Positions 6,153 to 12,080 of a stretch of DNA of 23,421 nucleotides are shown here, one piece after another. The notes under the pieces are model-generated. The model saw only the letters and a program-made list of their open reading frames with translations, had not been told where the DNA came from and did no database searches. Both the position numbers and the translations under genes were made by a program. Numbering within the stretch: the first letter of the stretch is position 1; each line of letters begins with the position of its first letter. Origin of the DNA: a virus; IMG/VR virus record IMGVR_UViG_3300042564_000257, positions 1 through 23,421 of that record; one strand, 5' to 3'.

Positions 6153-6629
6153 ATGAATTTAAAAGCAAAACCTATTGTAGATGGTAAATTTTGGATTGTA
6201 GAAGCAGACGGCGAAAAAGTTGGTATTCTACATAAGAAAGAAAATAATAAGTTTATGTTGAGTTCAAAAGATGGCGAAGCATACTTTAGCAAAAAAGATG
6301 AACTGACAAAACGATTTGGTAAAGACTTCTTTATTGTAAGTGATAAAGTCAAAATTACTCACGAAGAAGTACGTGACGTATATGACTACCCAACTAGTTG
6401 TAGACCATATAATCCAGTATTCAATGTACAACGCAAACTGCCATTGTTTACTAAGAGTCAAGCAAGTAAAAGTTTGTATTGTGCAGGTTATTACACAATT
6501 AAATTTGACAAAGGGTGGGTTAAATCATTTTGTCCTAAGCTAATCACAGTCGAACGTTATCCAACTAAAGGACCGTTTAAAAGTGAACTTGAAATGAAAC
6601 AGGTACTATCAAATGCCAAGTCCGATTAA
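6153..6629 (+). CDS. Conserved phage protein of unknown function (158 aa)
   Basis: Start 6153 is preferred because of AGAGGT at 6143 and because MNLKAKPIVDGKFWIVEADG begins a well-formed domain; start 6090 would add 21 residues rich in Cys and Thr (MKTCAFTETCPNKTNNCLEV) and keeps the ATGA coupling. The N-terminal part has a VDGKFWIV-EKVGILHKK beta pattern, followed by KKDELTKRFGKDFF and a domain containing RPYNPVFNVQRKLPLFTKS and YCAGYYTIKF. It resembles conserved hypotheticals of T4-like cyanophages as I recall them. No enzymatic motif is visible. The 3' end overlaps the next gene by 17 nt. Confidence 0.75.
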   Translation: MNLKAKPIVDGKFWIVEADGEKVGILHKKENNKFMLSSKDGEAYFSKKDELTKRFGKDFFIVSDKVKITHEEVRDVYDYPTSCRPYNPVFNVQRKLPLFTKSQASKSLYCAGYYTIKFDKGWVKSFCPKLITVERYPTKGPFKSELEMKQVLSNAKSD

Positions 6630-6855
6630 TACTGCGCCTATTCAGCAGTTTATACAACAGGTAAAGGCTGCTGATCTTACACAACAGCGTGAGATTAAAC
6701 TAGATATTAAAACTGCCAAATCACTTGCCTACTGCCTAGGCGAAGTTAGTGCTAAATTACTCGAAGATTACGATACTATATTTCGAAGACTAGAATCAAG
6801 CTCGGGCGGGACCGTTACAGTTCAAATGGATGGTGGCGGCTTTTCTACCAAATAA
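6613..6855 (+). CDS. Conserved small phage protein (80 aa)
   Basis: It starts at ATG 6613, overlapping the preceding gene by 17 nt. The sequence is mainly helical (APIQQFIQQVKAADLTQQRE, then AKSLAYCLGEVSAKLLEDYD) and ends in a short strand with VTVQMDGGGF. It resembles small conserved proteins of T4-like cyanophages with the ADLTQQREIKLDI pattern. No function is known to me. A late-promoter-like sequence and a hairpin follow its stop. Confidence 0.75.
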   Translation: MPSPINTAPIQQFIQQVKAADLTQQREIKLDIKTAKSLAYCLGEVSAKLLEDYDTIFRRLESSSGGTVTVQMDGGGFSTK

Positions 6856-6857
6856 CT

Positions 6858-6865
6858 GATAAATA
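6858..6865 (+). promoter_or_regulatory. Possible T4-type late promoter (GATAAATA)
   Basis: GATAAATA matches 7 of 8 bases of the T4 late consensus TATAAATA and lies 30 nt before ATG 6895 in one of the rare intergenic gaps. If used, transcription would start near 6870, inside the hairpin at 6864-6894. Confidence 0.35.
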
Positions 6866-6894
6866 TATGCGTACTTAACACAAGGACGCATATA
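6864..6894 (+). promoter_or_regulatory. Perfect 9-bp hairpin abutting a start codon, Shine-Dalgarno in the loop
   Basis: Arms TATATGCGT (6864-6872) and ACGCATATA (6886-6894) are exact complements; the 13-nt loop carries AAGG of the AAGGA Shine-Dalgarno, and ATG 6895 follows the stem directly. It may control translation start on read-through transcripts. Confidence 0.45.
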
Positions 6895-7179
6895 ATGTCA
6901 AGACCAAAACCTAAAGTTCTTTTAGAATATATAAACAAAAAGAACTATAAAAGCGAACAGATTTTAGAAGCTGAGGCTATTTGGGCTGTCTTTTATAAAA
7001 AAGCGCCGTTCAATTTAAAATCAGCAAGTAGCATTACTAGTTATCCTGGTCCTAAATACAAAAAAGTGTCATTTAGCAATCCCGGACATGCTCACAATCT
7101 TGCAAAAAAACTCAATCAAATGTTTAACTGCAACGAATTTGAAGTAGTTGAGCTTACCAGCGGTAAGTTTATTAAATGA
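6895..7179 (+). CDS. Conserved phage protein of unknown function (94 aa)
   Basis: ATG 6895 is preceded by AAGGA at 6882-6886. The protein is basic, with a helix (YKSEQILEAEAIWAVFYKK) and the segment YPGPKYKKVSFSNPGHAHNL, then a helix AKKLNQMFN and a terminal strand pair. It resembles conserved hypotheticals of T4-like cyanophages that begin MxRPKPxVxLE. No function is known. The gene has its own possible late promoter and hairpin leader, and overlaps the next gene by 4 nt. Confidence 0.8.
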   Translation: MSRPKPKVLLEYINKKNYKSEQILEAEAIWAVFYKKAPFNLKSASSITSYPGPKYKKVSFSNPGHAHNLAKKLNQMFNCNEFEVVELTSGKFIK

Positions 7180-7583
7180 TATCAAAAGAGACTTTTACCA
7201 AAATCTTTTTGCAACAAAAAGATAAAAGCATAGATAGTGCTAATATCAAACATCATATGTATAAATGGTGGCAAAGTCATAGAAGTAAAGAGTCTGGCGG
7301 CTTACGTCTTAGTGATGACGGTTTCGATTATTTGCTAAACGAATTGGAACTACACAGTTATGAAATTCCATTTACAGAACCGATTGAGCTAAGTCCCCAA
7401 ACTATCATATTTTTTGATAGATCAATGGACGGACCATATTATCTTACAAACCAAAGTATTACTGTATTTTCGGAAAGAAAATCATTTGAGCTGTACATGT
7501 TTTCGGACGATATCCGAAAATACGGTCTAGTCAAAGCAATGAATAAACAAAACAAAGATAGCCAAACAGACGAAAACTCCTAA
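7176..7583 (+). CDS. Conserved phage protein of unknown function (135 aa)
   Basis: It starts in an ATGA overlap with the preceding gene. The N-terminal segment ETFTKIFLQQKDKSID and KHHMYKWWQSHR suggest helices; the second half has repeated strand-like sections with PQTIIFFDRSMDGPYYLT and ITVFSERKSFELYMFSDD, ending in a polar tail. The pattern is one I recall from T4-like cyanophage hypotheticals. No catalytic motif is evident. Its stop lies 8 nt before the -35 box of the moxR promoter, so it closes this transcription unit. Confidence 0.8.
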   Translation: MISKETFTKIFLQQKDKSIDSANIKHHMYKWWQSHRSKESGGLRLSDDGFDYLLNELELHSYEIPFTEPIELSPQTIIFFDRSMDGPYYLTNQSITVFSERKSFELYMFSDDIRKYGLVKAMNKQNKDSQTDENS

Positions 7584-7591
7584 AAAAGCTG

Positions 7592-7620
7592 TTGACGTAA
7601 CGACTGTTAGGCAGTATAAT
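7592..7620 (+). promoter_or_regulatory. Strong sigma70-type promoter of the MoxR gene
   Basis: -35 TTGACG (7592-7597, 5/6), a 17-bp spacer and a consensus -10 TATAAT (7615-7620). Transcription would start near 7627, giving a leader of about 42 nt that holds a small GTTAAA/TTTAAC inverted repeat (7634-7656) and AGGAG at 7659. The spacer has a minor TAAC/GTTA repeat. Confidence 0.8.
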
Positions 7621-7668
7621 AGATACATAGACAGTTAAACTTAAACGCTTTTTAACCCAGGAGTATAT

Positions 7669-8766
7669 ATGAGCGAGATTCTTTCACGTACAGTTGGCCC
7701 TAAGGCAGCAAAAAAATCCCTTCGCCGTGCTTTTAAAGCCAAGCGTCCATTGTTCCTGTGGGGTCCTCCAGGTATTGGCAAATCCGACATTGTTAAACAA
7801 ATGGGCGTTGAGCTCGATGCTCACGTAATTGATATCCGTTTGAGCTTGTGGGAGCCTACCGATATTAAAGGTATTCCTTACTTTAACAGCACCTCTAATA
7901 AAATGGAATGGGCTCCTCCAATTGAATTGCCAGATGCTGAAATGGCTGCAAAGCATAAGCAGATTATCCTGTTCTTGGATGAAATGAATTCAGCGGCACC
8001 CAGCGTACAGGCAGCGGCTTATCAGTTGGTTTTGAACCGTCGTGTTGGTACGTACTACTTGCCAGACAATGTTCTTATTGTTGCGGCAGGTAACCGTGAA
8101 ACTGACAAGGGTGTTACTTATCGTATGCCTGCTCCGTTGGCTAACCGTTTTGTTCACTTGGAAATGAAAGTTGACTGGGAAGACTATTTTGGGTGGGCTG
8201 TTGACAATAAGATCCATAAGGACGTAGTTGGCTTTTTGACTTTCTCTAAAAAGGATCTGTACGACTTTGATCCGAAGTCAGCGTCACGTGCGTTTGCTAC
8301 TCCACGTAGTTGGGCATTTGTATCTGAATTGTTGTTTGATGACGAAGAAGATACAGACACATTGACCGATTTGATCTCGGGTGCGGTTGGTGAAGGATTG
8401 GCTGTTAAGTTTATGGCACACCGTAAGATTAGCTCAAAGTTGCCTGATCCTACAGACATCCTAAACGGCAAGGTTAAGAAAATGGACACTAAAGAAATCA
8501 GTGCCATGTACTCTTTGACTGTGTCATTGTGCTACGAATTGAAGGATGCCGCTGACAAGCAGGACAAGAAGTTTAACGACAAGGTTAACTACTTCTTCCA
8601 GTTTATGATGGACAATTTTGAAACTGAATTGGTTGTGATGGGTACCAAACTTGCATTGACACAATACCAGTTGCCATTGGATCCGGATGAGATCAAGTGC
8701 TTTGATGACTTCCATGCCAAATATGGTAAGTACATTGCGGCAGCTACAGAAAAGCATTCACGCTAA
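7669..8766 (+). CDS. MoxR-type AAA+ ATPase
   Basis: Walker A is GPPGIGKS (32-39), Walker B is ILFLDE (100-105), sensor 1 is near N142 (VAAGNRE), and an arginine finger is likely at R160 (LANRF). The WEPTDIKGIP segment (61-70) and PAPLANRFVHLEM are typical of the MoxR/CbbQ/NirQ branch. MoxR ATPases act as chaperone-like remodellers, usually encoded beside a VWA-domain partner, as here. Start 7669 has AGGAG at 7659-7663. Leu codon use is unusual: 24 of 33 are TTG and none TTA, with no AGA/AGG Arg codons, unlike neighbours rich in TTA/CTA and AGA. It is not a close match to my memory of cyanophage CobS, another AAA+ protein. Substrate unknown. Confidence 0.9.
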   Translation: MSEILSRTVGPKAAKKSLRRAFKAKRPLFLWGPPGIGKSDIVKQMGVELDAHVIDIRLSLWEPTDIKGIPYFNSTSNKMEWAPPIELPDAEMAAKHKQIILFLDEMNSAAPSVQAAAYQLVLNRRVGTYYLPDNVLIVAAGNRETDKGVTYRMPAPLANRFVHLEMKVDWEDYFGWAVDNKIHKDVVGFLTFSKKDLYDFDPKSASRAFATPRSWAFVSELLFDDEEDTDTLTDLISGAVGEGLAVKFMAHRKISSKLPDPTDILNGKVKKMDTKEISAMYSLTVSLCYELKDAADKQDKKFNDKVNYFFQFMMDNFETELVVMGTKLALTQYQLPLDPDEIKCFDDFHAKYGKYIAAATEKHSR

Positions 8767-8782
8767 TTTGAGCTAGCGCCAG

Positions 8783-8811
8783 TTGACAGGAGCTTCGGCT
8801 CCTGTTATAAT
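8783..8811 (+). promoter_or_regulatory. Perfect-consensus sigma70 promoter of the VWA gene
   Basis: -35 TTGACA (8783-8788), a 17-bp spacer and -10 TATAAT (8806-8811), matching both boxes at every base. Transcription would start near 8818. The spacer is almost wholly the TTCG hairpin listed separately. Confidence 0.85.
8786..8805 (+). terminator. TTCG-loop hairpin inside the promoter, probable moxR terminator
   Basis: ACAGGAGC-TTCG-GCTCCTGT is a perfect 8-bp stem with an extra-stable cUUCGg tetraloop, 19 nt after the moxR stop. The following TATAATAT is U-poor, so termination may be partial. The same bases form the spacer, plus the end of the -35 box, of the next promoter. Confidence 0.6.
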
Positions 8812-8842
8812 ATATACATACAGTAAATATTTAGGAGCAAAA

Positions 8843-10018
8843 ATGTCAAGTTATTTAGATCCAATCGTTGATAAAATTATTGTAGCACGAGTCGGTCTGC
8901 TACTACGTCATCCATTTTTTGGCAACATGGCTACACGCCTTAAGATTGAAGACGCAACTGAGTGGTGTGCTACTGCCGCTACAGACGGACGTCACTTATA
9001 TTACAATCGAGACTTTTTTGCAGACTTAACTACTAAACAGGTTGAGTTTGTTGTAGCACACGAAATTCTGCATAACGTGTTTGAGCACATGCTCCGTGTA
9101 GAAGGACGTGATCGTAAGATTTGGAACATTGCCGCTGACTATTCAGTCAACGGTACTCTTGTACGTGACCGTATTGGTGAATCTCCTCCTAAGATTAAAA
9201 TCTTTCACGACACCAAGCACTACGGCAAAAGCTCAGAACAGATCTATGATGAGATTTACGAGTCGATGGATGACGAAGAACTCGATGCTCTTGGTCAGTT
9301 GTTAGACGAGCACATCGATTGGGAAAAGGAAGGCAAGGGTCGTCCTGCATATTCCAAAGAAGAGCTCAAACAAATCCGTGATGAGATCAAAGAAGCTATG
9401 ATGACAGCGGCTCAGGCAGCGGGTGCGGGAAATGTGCCTGCAGAGATTGGTCGTATGATCAAAGAGCTTACTGAGCCAAAGATGAACTGGCGTGAGATCT
9501 TGCGTCAACAAATCCAAAGTACTATTAAGAATGACTACACCTTTATGCGTCCTAACCGCAAAGCATGGCACATGAGTGCCATTTTGCCCGGTACTAACTA
9601 CGACGAGACTATCGATATCTGTATCGGTATTGACATGTCTGGCTCTATTGGGGACGATCAGGCTAAGGATTTTATTAGTGAAATTAAAGGTATTATGGAC
9701 GAGTACAAAGAGTACAAGATTAAACTCTGGTGCTTTGATACTAAGGTCTATAATGAACAAGACTTTGACGGCTACGGTTCTGACATTATGGAATACGAAG
9801 TCAAAGGTGGCGGTGGCACTGAATTTGATGCCAACTGGAACTACATGAAAGAACACGATATCAATCCTAAAAAGTTTATCATGTTCACAGACGGTTATCC
9901 TTGGGGTAGTTGGGGAGATGAAAACTACTGCGATACAGTATTCATCATCCATGGCAATAACACTATTGTTCCTCCATTTGGTGCTCACGCATACTATGAG
10001 TCTAGTAATAAAACTTGA
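8843..10018 (+). CDS. Metallopeptidase-like plus VWA domain protein, partner of the MoxR ATPase
   Basis: ATG 8843 is chosen because AGGAG (8833-8837) precedes it and the promoter covers the upstream part of the open frame. The N-terminal half resembles the putative metallopeptidase domain of the DUF2201 family: HEILH at 73-77 (HExxH) and NIAADYSVN at 95-103, the Asp or H82 being possible further zinc ligands. A charged helical linker covers about 140-215. The C-terminal half is a VWA domain with MIDAS residues D264-x-S266-x-S268 (DMSGS), T326 (GGGGTEFD) and D350 (FTDGYP). Such proteins are commonly paired with MoxR ATPases. Proteolysis is not proven; the domain may only bind metal. The 3' end overlaps the next gene by 23 nt. 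Confidence 0.88.
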   Translation: MSSYLDPIVDKIIVARVGLLLRHPFFGNMATRLKIEDATEWCATAATDGRHLYYNRDFFADLTTKQVEFVVAHEILHNVFEHMLRVEGRDRKIWNIAADYSVNGTLVRDRIGESPPKIKIFHDTKHYGKSSEQIYDEIYESMDDEELDALGQLLDEHIDWEKEGKGRPAYSKEELKQIRDEIKEAMMTAAQAAGAGNVPAEIGRMIKELTEPKMNWREILRQQIQSTIKNDYTFMRPNRKAWHMSAILPGTNYDETIDICIGIDMSGSIGDDQAKDFISEIKGIMDEYKEYKIKLWCFDTKVYNEQDFDGYGSDIMEYEVKGGGGTEFDANWNYMKEHDINPKKFIMFTDGYPWGSWGDENYCDTVFIIHGNNTIVPPFGAHAYYESSNKT

Positions 10019-10565
10019 TCCTGATGCATTCAGTGCCGGCCAAATTGAAAGTAAAGTTTGGGCGGCACGTGAACTAGAAACAGTAGTGGCTCAACAGAAA
10101 ATTGAGCCACTACGTATTGCCATCCTAGGTGGATGGTATGCACTACTACATTTTATTCTGCAGACTAGAGAACGTGTCACAATAGAATACTGTAGATCAT
10201 ACGATGTTGATCCGGGTGCGTGTATGGATGCAAATCTTATCAATAACACTTGGGAAATAAAAGATTGGCAGTTTAGATCGTTTCCTAGAGACGCTAATAA
10301 AGCCGTATATAATGACAACATTAATCTCGTAGTCAATACATCAACTGAACATTTTGCCAGCAAAGAATGGTATGATCGTATACCAGAAGGAACATTGTGC
10401 TTGTTTCAAGGCAATGATCTAATTATAGATGATCACGTACAGCGTCCAGAAAATTTAGAACATTTTAAATCTCTCTGGCCTCTTAAAGACCTGTTTAGTG
10501 GATCGTTGTATTTTGATTTTAAAGATGCGCCTTACACTAGACATATGACAATTGGTTACAAATAA
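9996..10565 (+). CDS. Putative class I SAM-dependent methyltransferase (189 aa)
   Basis: The frame is open from 9918, but ATG 9996 gives a natural start (MSLVIKLDPDAFSAGQ). A glycine-containing motif-I-like turn follows beta-1 (RIAILGGWYALL, 40-51), then an acidic beta-2 end (YCRSYDVDP, 65-73), and NTSTEHF (114-120) at the position of motif IV; later comes LCLFQGNDLIIDDHV. This pattern fits small phage proteins annotated as class I methyltransferases. Target is unknown. It overlaps the VWA gene by 23 nt, so it is likely made from the same transcript. A 12-bp hairpin lies within its early codons. Confidence 0.65.
   Translation: MSLVIKLDPDAFSAGQIESKVWAARELETVVAQQKIEPLRIAILGGWYALLHFILQTRERVTIEYCRSYDVDPGACMDANLINNTWEIKDWQFRSFPRDANKAVYNDNINLVVNTSTEHFASKEWYDRIPEGTLCLFQGNDLIIDDHVQRPENLEHFKSLWPLKDLFSGSLYFDFKDAPYTRHMTIGYK
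10083..10113 (+). other. Strong intragenic stem-loop (12-bp perfect stem)
   Basis: Arms GTAGTGGCTCAA (10083-10094) and TTGAGCCACTAC (10102-10113) pair perfectly around a CAGAAAA loop, 65 nt after the VWA stop and inside the methyltransferase-like gene. No T-run follows, so simple intrinsic termination is unlikely. Roles in pausing, RNA stability or translation are possible. Confidence 0.6.
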
Positions 10566-10843
10566 TGGCATTAAAAAACGGCAAACCTAATGCACTCAAT
10601 GCATTAGATTTAAGAAAAGTCTCTTTCCCAGCACATCATTTTCATTATACACTATTAGAAAAATACACACCCACCTATCATAAAACAATAGATTCGTGGA
10701 TATATCAGAATCTCAATAGTCGTTACTATATTGGTCAAGCAGTTGACCTAGTAGATAATACTATTGTTTATGTTACTAAAATTGGATTTGAGCAGGAAAA
10801 AGAACTTAGTTTTTTCAAACTTGCATGTCCACATTTAAGCTAA
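10565..10843 (+). CDS. Protein of unknown function (92 aa)
   Basis: It starts in a TAATG overlap with the methyltransferase-like gene. The sequence (LDLRKVSFPAHHFHYTLLEK; then WIYQNLNSRYYIGQAVDLVD and TIVYVTKIGFEQEKEL) is rich in aromatics and suggests an alpha/beta domain with a C-terminal beta hairpin. I recall similar short proteins in T4-like marine phages as hypotheticals. No motif supports a function. It ends the run downstream of the VWA gene; 43 nt of AT-rich sequence follow. Confidence 0.7.
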   Translation: MALKNGKPNALNALDLRKVSFPAHHFHYTLLEKYTPTYHKTIDSWIYQNLNSRYYIGQAVDLVDNTIVYVTKIGFEQEKELSFFKLACPHLS

Positions 10844-10874
10844 CAGATAATTAATATACATATATAACTTATAC

Positions 10875-10882
10875 AAGGAGGT
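10875..10882 (+). promoter_or_regulatory. Full-consensus Shine-Dalgarno (AAGGAGGT)
   Basis: AAGGAGGT, 4 nt before ATG 10887, is an uninterrupted anti-16S match, the strongest in the rightward genes. It suggests high expression. The AT-rich gap upstream (10844-10874) has no convincing promoter. Confidence 0.8.
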
Positions 10883-10886
10883 CATC

Positions 10887-11108
10887 ATGACTGAAGAAAC
10901 TAAAGTAGAGCAACCTGCAGAAGCTGTGGCACCACAAGAATCCAATGATTTGACAATCAACGATCTTAACGCAATGAGAACTATTATTGATATTGCTAGT
11001 TCACGTGGTGCATTTAAACCCAACGAAATGGTAGCAGTTGGACAAACATATAATAAACTATCTGCATTTTTAGATACAGTAGCCAAGCAACCAAAGCAAG
11101 GAGCATAA
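10887..11108 (+). CDS. Conserved small phage protein (73 aa)
   Basis: The N-terminus is acidic and disordered-looking (MTEETKVEQPAEAVAPQESN). It is followed by helices containing LTINDLNAMRTIIDIASSRG and VAVGQTYNKLSAFLDTVAKQ. This matches my memory of a small protein conserved across T4-like cyanophages, of unknown function. A perfect Shine-Dalgarno suggests strong translation, compatible with a virion or abundant protein. It lies 1 nt before the next gene, and this three-gene set plus thyX seems a coherent block. Confidence 0.8.
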   Translation: MTEETKVEQPAEAVAPQESNDLTINDLNAMRTIIDIASSRGAFKPNEMVAVGQTYNKLSAFLDTVAKQPKQGA

Positions 11109-11109
11109 T

Positions 11110-11763
11110 ATGCAAACCTTAAAACATGTTGGGCGTATTAAATCTACTGGACGTAGATGTTTAGTAGTGTTCAGAACCCTACCTGGAGATGCATTTAGTT
11201 GTTTAATCATACAAACAGAAAGTCTTGATCCAAGTCAACACGATTCACTAATTAATCTAGTTGAATCAAATTCTGCACAATCAGCAAACGAGTTTAGTGA
11301 AGTATTAGCTAGAGCAGTGTTTAGTGACGGAAGTACTATGTTACCAAGTCTTCATGCAAGAGGCTTATTGGCAAAATTTCCAACTGATGCTATTGAGATG
11401 GTTCCTAACATGCAAGCCACAATTTTGCTGTCAGAGTTAAATCAAGTTATTGCACAGCAGGCCGGAGTTAGTGTACAAGACCTTGCTATTCGTCCTTCTG
11501 CTAAGGAAAGTGCGCAAATAGAAGAACTAGTAAAAGTAAAAGATATCAGTCCTACTACAGGTAATACTGACCCATTGATGGACCAGTACGATGCAGGTAA
11601 AACTACATCAGCAAGTGTAAATGAAGATGGTATTTTAACCGACGACATGTTGGCTAAGAAATATCGTAGCGATGCAGATCGTCTAAGCAAGGAAGCTGCC
11701 CAACTCCGTCGTATGGCTGAAGACCTAGTGCCTGCAAAGAAAAAAGCCGCAGTTAACGAGTGA
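11110..11763 (+). CDS. Conserved T4-like phage protein of unknown function (217 aa)
   Basis: ATG 11110 follows the previous stop by 1 nt, with AAGGAG overlapping that gene's end (11096-11102). The N-terminal region has RCLVVFRTLPGDAFSCLIIQ, then a helical part with SLDPSQHDSLINLVES and FSEVLARAVFSDGSTMLPSL, then MVPNMQATILLSELNQVIAQ. The C-terminal 40 residues form a basic coiled coil (KKYRSDADRLSKEAAQLRRM) ending in Lys/Ala. It resembles conserved T4-like cyanophage proteins, possibly morphogenesis or structural, but that is a guess. It overlaps the next gene by 4 nt (GTGA). Confidence 0.8.
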   Translation: MQTLKHVGRIKSTGRRCLVVFRTLPGDAFSCLIIQTESLDPSQHDSLINLVESNSAQSANEFSEVLARAVFSDGSTMLPSLHARGLLAKFPTDAIEMVPNMQATILLSELNQVIAQQAGVSVQDLAIRPSAKESAQIEELVKVKDISPTTGNTDPLMDQYDAGKTTSASVNEDGILTDDMLAKKYRSDADRLSKEAAQLRRMAEDLVPAKKKAAVNE

Positions 11764-12080
11764 CCACTGGAAAGCCATTTCCTAAAGATGTTATTGAACA
11801 TTGGCCCGAGGTATTTGGAGAGATTACCCTAAACGTAGTACCTCTTAAATATCTCGACTCGGTTACTGTTACATTTAAAAATAAAAAAGTTTGGGAAATT
11901 AAAATATCTTCTAAACAGGCCCAGGAAGATTGGGACTCGTTTGAAACTAATCTCAAAGAAATGTTAGTTTCATACGAGAGCGAAATAGAGAATGTTGATT
12001 TTAAACTCGACACTGAAAGAGTTAAAAAAGACATGATCAATAACACAAACAAATTTTTAAAGAAAAGAAAATTGAAATGA
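11760..12080 (+). CDS. Conserved phage protein of unknown function (106 aa)
   Basis: It starts with GTG 11760 in a GTGA overlap with the previous stop. The N-terminus PFPKDVIEHWPEVFGEITLN and VVPLKYLDSVTVTFKNKKVWEI, then DWDSFETNLKEML and a basic C-terminal helix (DTERVKKDMINNTNKFLKKR), match a protein that I recall as conserved in T4-like cyanophages. No function is known. It overlaps thyX by 4 nt, suggesting coupled translation. Confidence 0.8.
   Translation: MTTGKPFPKDVIEHWPEVFGEITLNVVPLKYLDSVTVTFKNKKVWEIKISSKQAQEDWDSFETNLKEMLVSYESEIENVDFKLDTERVKKDMINNTNKFLKKRKLK

Noticed and set aside
7669-8766. Identity with the cobS gene of T4-like cyanophages
   Set aside because: The Walker regions and the WEPTDIKG segment fit the MoxR/CbbQ branch better than the CobS sequence as I remember it; a tree is needed to settle this.
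9302-9988. A 228-codon open frame on the minus strand inside the VWA gene
   Set aside because: It has no recognisable domain, lies wholly antisense to a gene with clear HExxH and MIDAS motifs, and has no promoter or Shine-Dalgarno; it is a shadow of codon bias.
10844-10874. Possible sigma70 promoter (GATAAT with an upstream TTGCAT) before the 73-residue gene
   Set aside because: The -35 is only 3/6 and the spacing 19 bp; AT-rich composition alone explains the match.
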